Shown: positions 11,801-22,752 of the stretch, in pieces
Numbering within the stretch: position 1 is the first letter of the stretch
Layout of the letters: each line of letters opens with the position of its first letter
From: Falciphora oryzae
Lineage: Eukaryota; Ascomycota; Sordariomycetes; Magnaporthales; Magnaporthaceae
Assembly (NCBI GenBank): GCA_000733355.1
Contig: JNVV01000035.1
Span: 259,682 to 323,681 of the forward strand
Direction of reading: 5' to 3'
DNA: 64,000 bases
The notes under the pieces: model-generated
The model's input: the letters and a program-made list of their open reading frames with translations, nothing else
Told to the model about the DNA's origin: nothing
Database searches by the model: none
Translations under genes and position numbers: made by a program

Positions 11801-12986
11801 ATGAAGTTCCTCTCCGTGCTCATGGCCGCCGGCGCCATCTCCCCAGCGGCCGCCATGCCTGCCGTAAAGCCCCGAGAGGGCTGCACGAACCCGGTCAAGC
11901 GGATCGAGTGGCGCCAACTGAGCGCCGCCGACCAGCAGGGCTACATCGAGGCCGTCAAGTGCCTCAAGACGAAGCCTTCCAGAATCGGGCTCCAGTCGCC
12001 TCTCTACGACGACTTTCCCTGGGTGCACCAAAAGCTCAACAACTACAGTCAGTCTAGCCGAAATGCCGACATCTGATGCCGTGCGATGGTTGCTGACTCT
12101 GTTGCCGATAATCAGTTCACGGAGGCCCTCCTTTCCTCCCGTGGCATAGATACTTCACCCACCTCTACTTCAGCGCCCTGCGCGAGTGCGGCTACCAAGG
12201 GCCCGGCACGTACGTTTGTCCTCCTCCAGCACCTTTGAGCACAATCTCGCCCCTGCTGACACACATTTCCCGACCAGCTACTGGGACTGGACCCTGGACT
12301 ACGAAGGCCTGCGCCACTCCCCCGTCATGTCGGCGGACCACGGCTTCGGCGGCGACGGCAGCACCACCCGGACCGAGGCCAACCCGGGCGGCGGCCGCGC
12401 CCTCAAGTGCGTCGACTCGGGCCCTTTCTCGCAGCTGCGGCCCGAGTACCTCGCGACCGACCCCAAGACCGTCGCGAGCGGCGGCCACTGCCTGTTCCGC
12501 AACCTGCCTGAGGTCTCGGAGCCCAAGGCGTTCGCGACCATGGCCGAGTCCATCAAGCCGGCCTACATCGCGGAGCTGCAGACCGCCGGCAACTGGTCGT
12601 ACTTCCGCTGGGCGCTCGAGGGAGGGCCGCACGGCGTGATCCACGCCTCGCTCGGCGGGGACATGAACCCGACCACCTCGCCCAACGGTACGTGCCTACG
12701 CGTCCCGCTCAAAAGAAGATTGTTTTGCGGAACGACACTAACAGAAGAGTCCGCAGAGCCGCTGTTCTTCCTGCACCACGGCCAGGTCGACCGCCTCTGG
12801 TGGCAGTGGCAGCAGCAAAACGCCTCGAGGCTGTCCGAGTTCAACGGCATGGCGTCGCACGTCGGTGAGGCTAAGGACAGGGAGGCCACGCTCGACGACG
12901 TCCTGGTGGTGGACGGCATCGCGGCCGACGTCAAGGTCCGGGACATCATGGATACCACCCGCGGCGAGTTGTGCTACACTTACTGA
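11801..12986 (+). CDS. Secreted tyrosinase / catechol-oxidase-like type 3 copper enzyme
   Basis: Four exons: 11801-12047, 12116-12209, 12278-12687 and 12757-12986, giving 326 residues. A signal peptide (MKFLSVLMAAGAISPAAA) precedes the tyrosinase central domain. The CuA ligands are visible as His76, His84 (NNYIH) and His93 (LPWHRYF). The CuB ligands are His232 and His236 (HGVIH) and the histidine pair of LFFLHHGQVDRLWW near 257-258. Introns 1 and 3 fall next to the two copper motifs. The protein is short, so it lacks the long C-terminal latency domain of classical fungal tyrosinases and fits the secreted short class. Expected activity is o-diphenol (and possibly monophenol) oxidation; substrate is not predictable from sequence. 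It sits alone, between MON2 and the stomatin gene, with its own TATA box and CT-rich leader. Confidence 0.87.
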
Positions 12987-14449
12987 TTTTCAAGCACACG
13001 ACATTTTTGTAATCCACCTGGGCCTGGCTTGCTAGCGACGAACACGCCCCTTGTTGGAATGCGTTGACTGCAGGCAATCGGTAGGGCACAGAGAGAGGCC
13101 CGGACCCGAGGGCCAGAGGGCCCGCAGGATTAGGAGCAGGAGAACGGCCCTTTGGTGATCTACAGCGTGTATAAATACCCCTCCGTTTGCTCCCTCTCTG
13201 ACAGATAGATCCTCTCCTTCCTCGTGCACAATAGAAACACGATTCCTCAGATCTAGGCATCGTTGTTCACCCTGTTTTGGAGATCTCCGAGCCTACAGGA
13301 GTACCTACTCCTACCAACACCCTTGCTAGGGGATAGAAGTTGTTAGGCACCTAGTTATGCCCGGTAACGCACGGGATGATTCAAAACGGGCGGAATCCAC
13401 TGTGACCGCCGCCAGCCCACCAGCCGGCCGAGTCGACTATCGACTATAGCGACCTTGGATGTTTTTTTCTTCTTCCAGGGTTTGAAAATTTTCTATTTCC
13501 CCCAGGAACCTCCCCGTAGGACATAGTTGTAATCCCCGGCTCTGCTTTCCGTCCAAAAGCCACACCCGACTGGGCCAGGCAAGGACGTGCACGGGTACGA
13601 GCACCTCTGCACCGCACCGCCTACGCCACTTACACTACCTGCACCGCCCGCAATCACTTGCACCACGTGCTCGGGGGGAGGCTACTATAAAAAGAATTGA
13701 AGGGCTTTCATCTACATCCATTTCCTAGATTTTCTGTCGTTATTTCGAGTTGGTTATTTTTGTCGTGTTGGCTTCGGCAGGAGGAAAAGCAACATTTGCA
13801 CTGCAGATGTGTGACGACGCGGGATATGAATGCCTCAGGCAGATATTTTTGGCACCTCACAGTCCTTACGTGAGCTCTCCCTTCCCTAAACAAGATCGTC
13901 GGATCTGGAGGCCTAGACTAGATCCAGCCCGCCTCAGACTCTTACAATCAGACCTCTTTTTAGGGCCTTTCTTCTTTTTTTCTTTTTTCTTTTTTTTTTT
14001 CTTCCTTACCCTGATTTACGGCAAACAGCATTGTTATAAATGCTCGCAGAATGCACTCCTAATTGTAAGAGCGAAAATTGCTTTAAATCGGGTGGGATGC
14101 GTGGCGCGGATTTCGCGTTGAGGGACAAACACTATTTGCGGTGCTGGTAGGGAAGGTTCCTCTTTACCATTATCACTTTCACCGAGTCGATCCGGTAGTA
14201 TGATGTATTGAGCCGTGAGCGACGAGATGAGACAAAGACGAGCAGAAAAGATAAATGCACCGATAAACGTCCACCAGTTGACGCCCCGCCGATGCTTTTG
14301 CCGTAATTGCGTTATGTCCCCTTTGGCATTTCTCTCACAGCCACTGATATTATGAAGCCCGCCAAAGAAACAATATTGTACACGAAAAGGCCAGCGGGCC
14401 CTTGGTATTTTGAGCGCCTCCCACACTTGTGCTGCCTTTTGCTTCACCT
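12987..14449. other. Intergenic, convergent tyrosinase and stomatin-like genes
   Basis: No gene was supported in about 1.46 kb. There are TATA-like strings (tataaatacccc near 13170 and actataaaaag near 13685) and a T-rich run at about 13969-14005, but no conserved frame follows them. A small frame at 13750-14121 is dominated by the T tract (poly-Phe) and looks spurious. Confidence 0.55.
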
Positions 14450-15864
14450 CTACCTCTGCGTCTCTGCGGCCCGGTCAAAGTCGGCAACGATGCTATCGCG
14501 CATGGACTTGCTGTGGTCGGCAGGGGACTCGGCCTTGTCGCTGCTAGTGGCCTCCTCCTCGGCGCCCTTGACGACCTTGGCGGCCATGGTCTTGGCCTGG
14601 GCGTCGCCGACCTTGCCGTAGACGCTGAGGGCGGTGGCGATCATGCCGCCGATGTCGCCGACGTTGCCGGGGACGACGACGGCGGTGCCCTCCTTGGCCA
14701 GGCGGCCGAAGGCGTCGACGTACTTCTCGGCCACCGACAGGCTGACGGCGCCCTGGGCGGCGTCCCTGCCCTCGGCGATGCTGCGGGCGACGGCGTCGAT
14801 GCCCTCGGCGGTGGCTTTTGCGCGCAGCAGGATGGCCTCGGCCTCACCGCTGGCGCGGTTGATGTTCTCGGCGCGCAGGGCCTCGGAGGCGAGAATCACC
14901 GACTGCTTGCGGCCCTCGGCGATGTTGATGGCGCTCTGGCGCTGGCCCTCGGACTCGAGGATCTCGGCGCGCTTGGAGCGCTCGGCCGTGACCTGGCGGT
15001 GCATGGCCTCGACGACGGCGGCGGGGGCGTGGATATCGCGGATCTCGTAGCGCAGGCAGGTCACGCCCCAGGCCTGGGCGGCCTCGTTGATGGCGGCCGT
15101 GATGTTGGTGTTGAGGGCGGCGCGCTCCTTGAGCACGTGGTCGAGCGTCAGCTGGCCGATCTCGGACCGCATCGTTGTCTGGGCGAGCTGCGAGATGGCG
15201 TACTCGGCGTCCTCGACGCCGTAGCTGGAGGCAAGGAGAGGTGGGTTAGGAATGGAGGTCCAAGCCACCCAAACAGCAACACAACACAGACGGGGGGTGA
15301 GAAAACGCACCTGGCCTTGTAGGCATCAAACACGCGCGTGTACAGCACGCCGTCGAGCTCGAGCGTGACGTTGTCGGCCGTGATGGCGCTCTGCGAGGGG
15401 ATCTCGAGGGCGACCTCCTTGAGCGACTTGACGTAGGCAATGCGGTCGAGGAAGGGGATCAGGATGGCGAGGCCCGGCTGCAGGATGCGGTTGAACTTGC
15501 CCATGCGCTCGACGATCCAGGCCGTCTGCTGCGGCACGAAGCGCACGATGGTGTTGGCGGGGAGCGAGGGCCGCTGGAAGTACGACGGCAGGCTGCCGCC
15601 GCCCGACGGGGTCTGGTAGTGCGGGGCCAGCGGCGACGGCGCGCCGTAGCCGCCGGAGCTGCCGCCGTCGGGACCGCTGGTGAAGGCGCGTCGGTGGGGT
15701 GCTAGTGTTGTTGCTGTTGGTGATGCTGCCGCGGCTGCCAGCAGGGCTGTCCTGGTGGCGGCGGCGTGTCTGAGGGGCAGGGCGGCGGCCCGGGTCGAGG
15801 AGGCGAGCAGCAGGCCGCGGCCTGCCGCCACGCCCTTGTGTGCTAGAGCGGTTGTCATCGTCAC
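14450..15864 (-). CDS. Stomatin-like protein, mitochondrial (SPFH/Band 7)
   Basis: Two exons, 15864-15311 and 15224-14450, give 442 residues. The N-terminal 80 residues are rich in Ala, Arg, Ser and Thr with few acids, which fits a mitochondrial targeting signal. The SPFH domain follows: NTIVRFVPQQTAWIVERMGKFNRILQPGLAILIPFLDRIAYVKSLKEVALEIPSQSAIT, then NVTLELDGVLYTRV, SYGVEDAEYAISQLAQTTMRSEIGQ and LDHVLKERAALN. A coiled-coil region (AERSKRAEILESEGQRQS) and the Ala/Glu-rich tail complete the SLP-2 layout. The family scaffolds inner-membrane lipid domains and respiratory complexes. The start at 15864 has a second Met two codons on, which is an equally good choice. It is divergent from the methyltransferase at 16531. 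Confidence 0.88.
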
Positions 15865-16530
15865 CGGTGTGGCATTGGCTGGGGGTTGTTGCGGGGGAGA
15901 GTGGGAGTCCTCGAGGCTGAACCGAATAATTCGTCAAGCTCGAAAATGCTGTCGGGTCAGCTCACCCGCGCCAATGACGGGCTCGGCTCCACCCAACTGG
16001 AGCTGGGCGTCAGCTCCCGAATTCAGCCGAGGATCCTCCGTCCTGGGCAAGAAGTCGACCTGACAACCGGGGTGGAATATCTTGGACAGAAACCTCCTGC
16101 TTTGAAAGTACCTGCTAATTTCTTTCCTTGGGCTCTGTGCAGTTCCAATGAACTTATGGTCTTCTCTTATTCCTCCGCTAGAGTTGTAGCCTTCTGCGCA
16201 GACGACCCTTGTGGGGGTTAGGGTTGGATGTATAAAGTAAACTTTCAACGGCGCGGGGAAATTGCCCCCGTCGGCATCAGTGGGACGGTTGAGGTTCTGG
16301 CGGCCGTGATTACGTTGAGCCTTCCTCCGTGTTGTCTTGGTGGGGTGCAGGAATGACTCGGTAGAGCTTATCTCGATGGTCTCGTTTTCGCTTGGCGAGC
16401 TTCGCCAGCGGTCCTTGACATGCGCTTTGTATCTTATACTTGAAACACCGTGACGATAGCGGCAGGCATCGGGGGATACGGCACAAAAAAAGAACGATCA
16501 GTTCACGTCTACCACTTGGTTCATGGCAAG
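15865..16530. promoter_or_regulatory. Divergent promoter region, stomatin-like and methyltransferase genes
   Basis: About 660 bp separate the two start codons. No exon is supported, and both promoters must lie here. No definite core elements were recognised. Confidence 0.45.
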
Positions 16531-17223
16531 ATGGCCACTTCGGAGTACAGCGACCCCGAGAACCTCAAAGAGCGCATCAAGGAGTCCTACGACGCCATCG
16601 CCCCAGCCTACAACGCCTGGACCAAGGACCACTCGCCCGTCCGCCTCGAGTTCGTCGACAAGCTGATCGGCCTCCTAAACATCCCCTCGTCCACAGCCGA
16701 TGCCATAACCATCCTGGAGCTCGGCGCGGGCGCGGGCGTCCCCGCCACGGCGCGTCTGCTCGCCAGCTCGCCCAAGATCCGCGTGACTGCCAACGACATC
16801 TCCAGCGCGCAGGTCTCGCTGGGGAAAGCCAACCTGGCCACCGAGGGGGGCCGCGTGGCGTGGGAGGAGGGCGACATGTGCGCGCTGTCGTTCGACCAGG
16901 ACTCGTTCGACGCCGCGCTCGCGCTCTTCAGCATCATCCACCTACCGCGCGCCGAGCAGGCCGAGATGCTGCGGAGGCTGCACGGGTGGCTGCGGCCGGG
17001 CGGTTACTTCATCGCCAGCTTTTCCGCGGAGCCGATGGAGGGGATGGTTATGGAGAAGTGGCTGCACGAGAAGGGGTGGATGTACTGGAGCGGATTCGGG
17101 GCCGAGGGGACGCTGGACAAGATCAGAGAGGCTGGGTTCGAGATCGTGCAGTCCGAGGTGAGGGTGGAGGATGTGGATGCGTCGTTTCTGTGGGTTGTTG
17201 CGAGGAAGTCACCTGGGGCGTGA
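16531..17223 (+). CDS. Class I SAM-dependent methyltransferase
   Basis: A single exon of 230 residues starting at the ATG in MATSEYSDPENLKERI. An upstream in-frame ATG at 16450 gives an unconserved leader, so the internal one is preferred. The methyltransferase core is clear: YDAIAPAYNAW, motif I ILELGAGAGVPATARLLA, an acidic motif after the second strand (VTANDIS), motif II/III GDMCALSFDQDSFDAALALFSIIHL and LRPGGYFIASFS. These bind S-adenosylmethionine in a Rossmann fold. The substrate cannot be read from the sequence; close fungal relatives are annotated only as UbiE/Methyltransf_11-type enzymes. It ends about 300 bp from the convergent hydrolase-like gene, with no sign of a shared pathway. 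Confidence 0.82.
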   Translation: MATSEYSDPENLKERIKESYDAIAPAYNAWTKDHSPVRLEFVDKLIGLLNIPSSTADAITILELGAGAGVPATARLLASSPKIRVTANDISSAQVSLGKANLATEGGRVAWEEGDMCALSFDQDSFDAALALFSIIHLPRAEQAEMLRRLHGWLRPGGYFIASFSAEPMEGMVMEKWLHEKGWMYWSGFGAEGTLDKIREAGFEIVQSEVRVEDVDASFLWVVARKSPGA

Positions 17224-17526
17224 GCTTAGAAAGTCGGGTGTTGTTTATGCTGCTGCATGCTAGTAATTTGATCCATTCGCTCCAACAAAAGGGACTTTTC
17301 ATCTCGCCTGCCACTTCCTGACCAGCTCTTATCTCCCAACTACGCTAGAAATAGTGCCAAATCAGTCTTTCAATAATACAAGGATGGCAAGCAGACAACT
17401 GACATAAGAAAAAAGCAAGTGTAGCCATTAGTTAACCTCGCCGTAGTCACACACCAACCGACCTCACGCCCTTGTCACCTGTCACTACCACGCATCACGC
17501 ACAGAGAACCTACAATAAACCGCCCT
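17224..17526. other. Short convergent intergenic region
   Basis: About 300 bp hold the 3' ends of the methyltransferase and hydrolase-like genes. Nothing else is seen. Confidence 0.6.
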
Positions 17527-18670
17527 CTACTTTGTCCGCGCGCCGAACCACGCAATCGCCTGCTCCTGCGCGTCCTCGGCCGCCTCGCCCGCGTCCTCGG
17601 TCGTCAGATCCGCGCCGACACAGAAGCCGTTCCCGACACCCTGGTACAGGCGCACCTCGCCGCCGACGGCCTTCACAGCCGCCTCGAGGCGCTCGAGTTT
17701 GTCCCTCGGCATGCCGTGGTCGCGGTCGCCAACCGCAAACGAGACGGGCACGGCGACGCGCTCGACGTCCGCCGGAACGACGAGGTTGGAGGCCGGGTGG
17801 CCGGCAAAGGCGGCGTCGACCAGGGGCCGGCCGCCTTGCCCCTCGGAGCCGCCGGCCAGCAGGACGGCCTGGCGGGCGCCCCACGAGAAGCCCGCGGCGA
17901 AGACGGGCAGGCCGCGGCTGGCCTCGGGCCCGGCGCGCACGGCGGAGAAGAAGGTGGCCACGGTCGAGTAGGCGTCGCCGAGCAGCTTCTGGGAGACGAC
18001 GAAGGGGATGAAGGCGTAGGCGACCCAGAGCGCGGCGTATCTGTGGGGTGGTGTTAGTTGATGGGGCACGTGGTGTGTTTGTTGCGTCAGGGCGTGGTGG
18101 TGGGTGGATAGGGGGCGCTGCTTGGCGCGGACGGCAGTTGGGGGGTGGCCTGTGCTGTGCAGTGCTTTGCCGTGCCGGGGATGCTAGGTACCAAGACTTT
18201 GGAAGCAAGGAATCTCCGGCAGCTTCCAATTGTGACTTTCGCGATGTCCCGATGTCTTGGTTCATTGGTGTTTAAAAAGGTGGCAAAAGGAATAGCAGAA
18301 CCTACGCCCTGGACAGAATGTTCCCCGGCCCCATCATGACGCGCAGCGACTCAACCATCCATGCGGGACAGGCATGGCCTATGCGATGCGAAAAAAGCGC
18401 GTCAGTTTTGGGAGCCAGCGCGACTTTGGGAGGGACGGAGGCGAATCAACCCTCACCGTCAAAGAAGTCGGGCAGCAGCACCCGGTATCCGCCCTTGTCG
18501 GCGTAGCGGTCGGCGAGTAGGCGGCTGTTGGCGAACTGCCAGCCGTAGGCGTCCGAGATGATAACGACGACGCCCTTGATCTGCCTGCCGTCGGTCGGCT
18601 CCGTGACGTACGCGTCCAGGCCGTAGAGCCGCGTGGTGCTGCCGCGCGGAGTGCCTTCTTGGCCGGCCAT
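17527..18670 (-). CDS. Dienelactone-hydrolase-like protein with altered catalytic triad
   Basis: Three exons, 18670-18457, 18378-18306 and 18040-17527, give 266 residues with all phases closed. The fold is that of the DLH family: GLDAYVTEP, VVIISDAYGWQFANSRLLADRYA, VLLPDFFDGHACPAW, LPVFAAGFSWGARQAV, and a late GDRDHGMP and YQGVGNGFCVG. In DLH enzymes the nucleophile is Cys in GFCWGG and the general base is His in GHGF or SHGF. Here residue 148 is Ser (GFSWGA) and residue 233 is Asn (GNGF), while an Asp (201 or 203) remains. It may therefore be a pseudoenzyme or a changed hydrolase. The start is the Met of MAGQEGTPRG; a longer frame upstream begins at 18763 without conservation. Confidence 0.78.
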
Positions 18671-19254
18671 TGCGGTTGGTTCGGGGGATTGGGCAGCGGG
18701 CTTTTTTCGGTCGTTGTTCCAGAAGTGGGTGGTATCTCCGAGTGTCGGGCTCGGCAGCGTCAATTCGATCGCCCTGTAGGAACGAATTATCGATAAATGT
18801 TCCCAGTGAGATAACGTGGCGGTCCAGAGAGCCGGTAACGTTTGGTGGGTTGCGGGCGCGGAAACTTCCAGCCAAGTTTGGCTCTACCAGGACACGAAGG
18901 GGAAAAGAAAAGCGATGTCGGAGGAATTGATTCGTGGCCCTGCCTGGGAAGTGAGGTCATCAATGTTTTTCGGCCCATCACACAGATGAACGAAGCGCGG
19001 CTGTCTGTGCACCGCAGCCCCATGCACGAAGCTGCATCCGCTAAAGCGCCCAAGCAACGCAGTGCAGCGGGCCTAGTCTATTCAAGGATCGCGTCTTGTG
19101 CATTCAATGTTTGGAAGGCTAAGCCAGACATATTTGGTCGTTACCATTCAAATAAACCACATCCATTATTCTTATGTTCTTCGATTTACTTGTGTGCTAC
19201 CCAGAGGCTGCATAACCACATGCGTGCTCATCTTTCAGCCCCGAATATCATCGT
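18671..19254. other. Intergenic between hydrolase-like gene and GH6 3' end
   Basis: About 580 bp holding the promoter of the minus-strand hydrolase-like gene and the 3' flank of the GH6 gene. No other feature is supported. Confidence 0.55.
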
Positions 19255-20475
19255 CTACATCAGCCTCAGCTTCCGCGCCGCCGCCCCAACACTCTCGTGT
19301 GCGTGCTCAACCAGCAGGCGGAAGTAGTTCTCGAACCAGGCGCCCGCAGCCGGCGCCCCCGCGTAGCCGCAGCGGCCGTCAGACTCGCCGCCGGGCTTGA
19401 TCCACACGATGCTGTCGACGAGCTCGTTGTCCACGGGCGTTCCCGGCGCCATGCCGAAGCCCGCGGGAGCGACGTTGCACCACTCGCCCCATTCCTTGCG
19501 CGCGCCCGGCTCGGCCACGCGGCCCTGGTCGATGATGAAGCGCGGCGGCAGGCCCTCGGCCTCGAGGTGTACCGACAGAGACTTTGCGTAGTGGTCCTCG
19601 TCCCACGAGTTGGACCACTCGGTGAAGTTCTCGCGCGGGTTGGCCCGGTACGGGTTGTAGTTGGACACGTTGGTCGACACGCCCCGGATGCGCGTGCTGT
19701 TCTTGCCCGTCTCCTTGATGGCTAGGTCCAGCACCGCTCGGAACTCTTTCGCCGTCGGCGCCAGGTTGTCGTCCCAGCCCAGCCACCCGCCGTGCGCCGC
19801 GTCGATGTACAGGTGCACGTGGTCGAACTGCAGCGCCGCGATGGCGTGCGCGATGCCCTCGCGGTACACGGGCGCCGCCTGCGCGCAAAGGGGCACCCCC
19901 ATGTTGGTGACGAGGTTGGCGAGCGAGTCGGGCTCGAGCACGATGGCGAAGGTCAGGTCGCGCGCCGCCGCCAGCTTCTGCACCCAAGGCTTGATGTACG
20001 TCTCCTTGTACAGGCGCAGCCCGTCCTTCTTGCTGTCCAGCTCGCCCGCCGACTCCCCCGCGCTGCAGTCGCGGTCCGGCAGGTTGTACAGCACCAGCCC
20101 CACGATCTGCTCCTTGCCGGTGCGCCCGCGCTCGCCGCGCGCCGCCTGGATGGCCCGGTCGATGTTGGGCAGCGACGCCCGGTTCGACACCCACGCGAAC
20201 GTGCCCGTCTGCTGCACCGCCCGCACCACGTCCGCGTGCGCCTTGTCGCCCCGGCCCTGGTAGTACGACAGCGCCGCGCGCGTCTTGGCCGCCCACTCCG
20301 GGTTCGCCGTCAGCTTGCGGCCCTCGAACGGGTTGGGCCCGACAGGCACAGGGTTGGGGTGGGGTGCGGGCGCGACGTCCTCGTCCTGGCGCCGCTGGTG
20401 CTGCAGGCTGCTGGCGGGCATGGCCGTGACTGACCCGGCGGCCGTCAGACCGGCAACAACGGTGGAGAAACGCAT
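19255..20475 (-). CDS. GH6 cellulase (cellobiohydrolase II type), no CBM1
   Basis: An intronless gene of 406 residues. A signal peptide (MRFSTVVAGLTAAGSVTA) is followed by a short Pro-rich linker and the GH6 barrel: PNPFEGRKLTANPEWA, FAWVSNRASLPNID, the catalytic YNLPDRDCSAGESAG (acid Asp near 136), VLEPDSLANLVTN, LYIDAAHGGWLGWDDN, TNVSNYNPY, RFIIDQGRV, EWGEWCNV and WIKPGGESDGRCG (the base-region Asp near 366). No Cys-rich CBM1 module is present at either end, so it would not have its own cellulose-binding domain. It should release cellobiose from non-reducing chain ends; an endo mode cannot be excluded. The start is the Met after a 5' leader; a longer frame to 20568 has no signal peptide. 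Confidence 0.93.
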   Translation of the reverse strand: MRFSTVVAGLTAAGSVTAMPASSLQHQRRQDEDVAPAPHPNPVPVGPNPFEGRKLTANPEWAAKTRAALSYYQGRGDKAHADVVRAVQQTGTFAWVSNRASLPNIDRAIQAARGERGRTGKEQIVGLVLYNLPDRDCSAGESAGELDSKKDGLRLYKETYIKPWVQKLAAARDLTFAIVLEPDSLANLVTNMGVPLCAQAAPVYREGIAHAIAALQFDHVHLYIDAAHGGWLGWDDNLAPTAKEFRAVLDLAIKETGKNSTRIRGVSTNVSNYNPYRANPRENFTEWSNSWDEDHYAKSLSVHLEAEGLPPRFIIDQGRVAEPGARKEWGEWCNVAPAGFGMAPGTPVDNELVDSIVWIKPGGESDGRCGYAGAPAAGAWFENYFRLLVEHAHESVGAAARKLRLM

Positions 20476-20601
20476 TGTGAGGGAGTGGAAAGAGTGAGAG
20501 AAGGGTTGTCTCTGGGAGCGGGTGACTAGTTTCGGACCACAGTGAGCGTGGGCGCTGTTTCCATTCATCCCATCTCGTCCAACGCCGGGCCCAAGTTGCC
20601 C

Positions 20602-20608
20602 TTTTATA
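20602..20608 (-). promoter_or_regulatory. TATA box of the GH6 gene
   Basis: Read on the minus strand the sequence is agtataaaag, about 130 bp upstream of the GH6 start codon. Spacing and sequence suit a core promoter. Confidence 0.55.
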
Positions 20609-22197
20609 CTAGGTGATCCCCAGCCCGGGTATCATGCCGTCGGGCCGTCGCCGCCGTCCCAAGCCACACTCAAGAACATGATATGCTCCCGTCGGGAGCC
20701 AGGGGTTTATGCGCAAGGCGTCAAAATCACAGAACAGATGGCGACATATCTTGGGGATGTCATCCGTAATCCCCAGCCTCCCACCACCCCCAAGCCAGCC
20801 CTTCGGGATCGAGGGCTGACAGATCCCGGGGGGGTCAGAGTGCGGGCAAGGGACGATCCGATTGGTGTGCGCGAGACTTACAGGCAGGGGTACGATCTTG
20901 CGGGCGCCTGGAAGACGGCACGGCCAAGCGCCAGATGGCAATATTCGCGTGGCGGCAAATAAAGGACAAGGCGGATCCAGTCCAGTCGGTCCGCCAGGCA
21001 GTCCAGGAGCAACGGCCCATCCATGCGGCTGCTACTGAGCTTTCTGTGGCTGTTGTAGTGACTACATTCCCTCCATCCAATGCATCGTCTCCTCTTTCTT
21101 GTCTTTAATCTATATTGCCAAGCCGAAAAGCCGCGAGCCGCAGGCCGGAACGTCACCCAATCGGGCAACGCCCTCGGCCCTCTCCCTTGGGGTTTCTTTC
21201 GAGGCAAGATCTCCCCCATCCTTCTTTTGAGAATGCACCCGAAGTCTACCCGACATCATGCATAGCAACGCCACCTACGGACCAAGATCGATCACCGCCG
21301 ACGCAAATGTCTTGGTGCCGGACAGCCGTGCCGTCTCCTGCGTTGCTGTCCCTCCCCAAGCCGGAGCATGATCTCGGATCGACACGAAGCTGCCTGTATG
21401 CTAAATCTCGGGCAAGCATCTTGGCACAGCGGCGGCGGCGGCGGGAGAGGCGCAGGTACCGCTTGGGATTTCGGGGAAGGGCGCCACGGCCGCGGGCCAA
21501 TTTCTCCAATTCTGGTGCGGGGGAAGCTCTTCTCGTATGCAGCCAAGCGTCGGCCAAGCGGCCACTGGACGGTGCGCCTTGATATTGCGCATTTTGCCTA
21601 TTAGCGACTCCCGTCATTTTAGCTTTGCCCACCTATGCGTACCACCTCGCCCCGAGTGGTGTCACAAAAGTCAAGCGGTCGATGATAGTAACACGTGTTC
21701 TCTCTTCCTGACTGCCTCCCTCGCCATCCACCTCGAGAGGCCGCGGTCACGTCTAGCGGCGGGTCGCAATGCCTCAAATACACCTCTGGGCTTATGCTAG
21801 CATCCGTTGTGTGCAAGAAGCATTCCGCCTACGAGGTCCTCCCTAGAGGCGAGTATTCTGCTTGCGTCACGGAAGTGTCAAGTTCGTCACTGTCTTCTAT
21901 GCTTCGAGTGTGGACTCATAGATTTTTTCTAACTTCATTCCGCCTTCTGGTCTCGGATGACCCTCCACGCACCTGAAAACTAGACCGCTGTGTACTCCTG
22001 GCCATGCAAACCACGTGCATGTATGTTGGCCGTCATAACCGTACCAGACTTCTATTCCTTGGACACATTAACGCCTCTCAAGAAAAGCCGGAGCCGGCGC
22101 GTGCCGCCGGTGACCCTCCTTGCACGACACGACCTGCAATGAATTCACCGCCACTTCCATACCACCTCAGCCACAGAAGATCTTGGCTACATGTCTT
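20609..22197. other. Intergenic, GH6 upstream region
   Basis: Nearly 1.6 kb without a supported gene. Its left part is the GH6 promoter. Frames up to about 155 residues exist near 21115-21630 on both strands but mirror each other and show no family pattern. No clear XlnR-type or CreA-type site cluster stood out by eye. Confidence 0.5.
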
Positions 22198-22752
22198 TTA
22201 TGCCTGTCGCCGACCATTTCCCCAACACTTACACAAGTAGATGGCTACCTTCCAGGCTTTTTTTCTTTCCTTGCACTGGATTTCCCAGGGCTCCTCGAAC
22301 GAGTCCATGATGGCGTCCTGGGTCGGGAAGTAGAGGATGTCGATTGCAGGGTCGACAGGGCGCGTGATGACCAGCGGCGGGGACCCGTCGCCGCCTCGGC
22401 TCGCTGTCGTCATCGAATCGGCGGTTCCGAGGCGCTGCTCGATCCTGTATCCCTCCTGGCGAGCCCAGGCGACGGTGACACGACGGGCTTCGATGCTGAC
22501 AGAGAGGAGCGGTGTCGTGATAGTGGCGTCTGGGATGTGGGCCAGGGTGAACTTGGAGGTGGTATTATAGTAGGTGTTATATTCCTCATCGCCGGACACC
22601 CAGGCGCTGCGCACCCAGGAGCCCTCGACATAGGGGAACAGCGTCGGGGCGGTCTTCTCGGGCAGCGCGTCGCGCCAGATCTGCTCCCGCAGCTCGAGGG
22701 GGAGGCTCGAGAATTTGTGGAAGATAAGGCTGGCGTCGGTGGCCTCCATCAT
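22198..22752 (-). CDS. 2EXR-domain (F-box-like) family protein, short
   Basis: A 184-residue frame with the 2EXR signature: FHKFSSLPLELREQIWRDALPE at residues 11-32, PLLSVSIEARRVTVAW in the middle and PAIDILYFPTQDA before the C-terminus. This domain family is greatly expanded in Pezizomycotina and has no firm function; the first motif resembles an F-box. Members are usually longer. A good donor, gtaagt, lies near 22233 in the minus sense, so the final residues (LCKCWGNGRRQA) may be intron and a further exon may be missed. A second Met follows the first by one codon. Expression and role are unknown. Confidence 0.65.
   Translation of the reverse strand: MMEATDASLIFHKFSSLPLELREQIWRDALPEKTAPTLFPYVEGSWVRSAWVSGDEEYNTYYNTTSKFTLAHIPDATITTPLLSVSIEARRVTVAWARQEGYRIEQRLGTADSMTTASRGGDGSPPLVITRPVDPAIDILYFPTQDAIMDSFEEPWEIQCKERKKAWKVAIYLCKCWGNGRRQA

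Noticed and set aside
13750..14121. 123-residue plus frame with a poly-Phe stretch
   Set aside because: The Phe run comes from a genomic T tract; no conservation and no plausible start context.
14429..15322. 297-residue plus-strand frame
   Set aside because: It is antisense to the stomatin-like gene, Gly/Leu/Asp-biased, and matches no family; a by-product of GC-rich codon use.
19379..20433. Long alternative frames over the GH6 gene on both strands
   Set aside because: The GH6 frame carries the complete catalytic domain; the others are Arg/Gly/Val-rich shadows.
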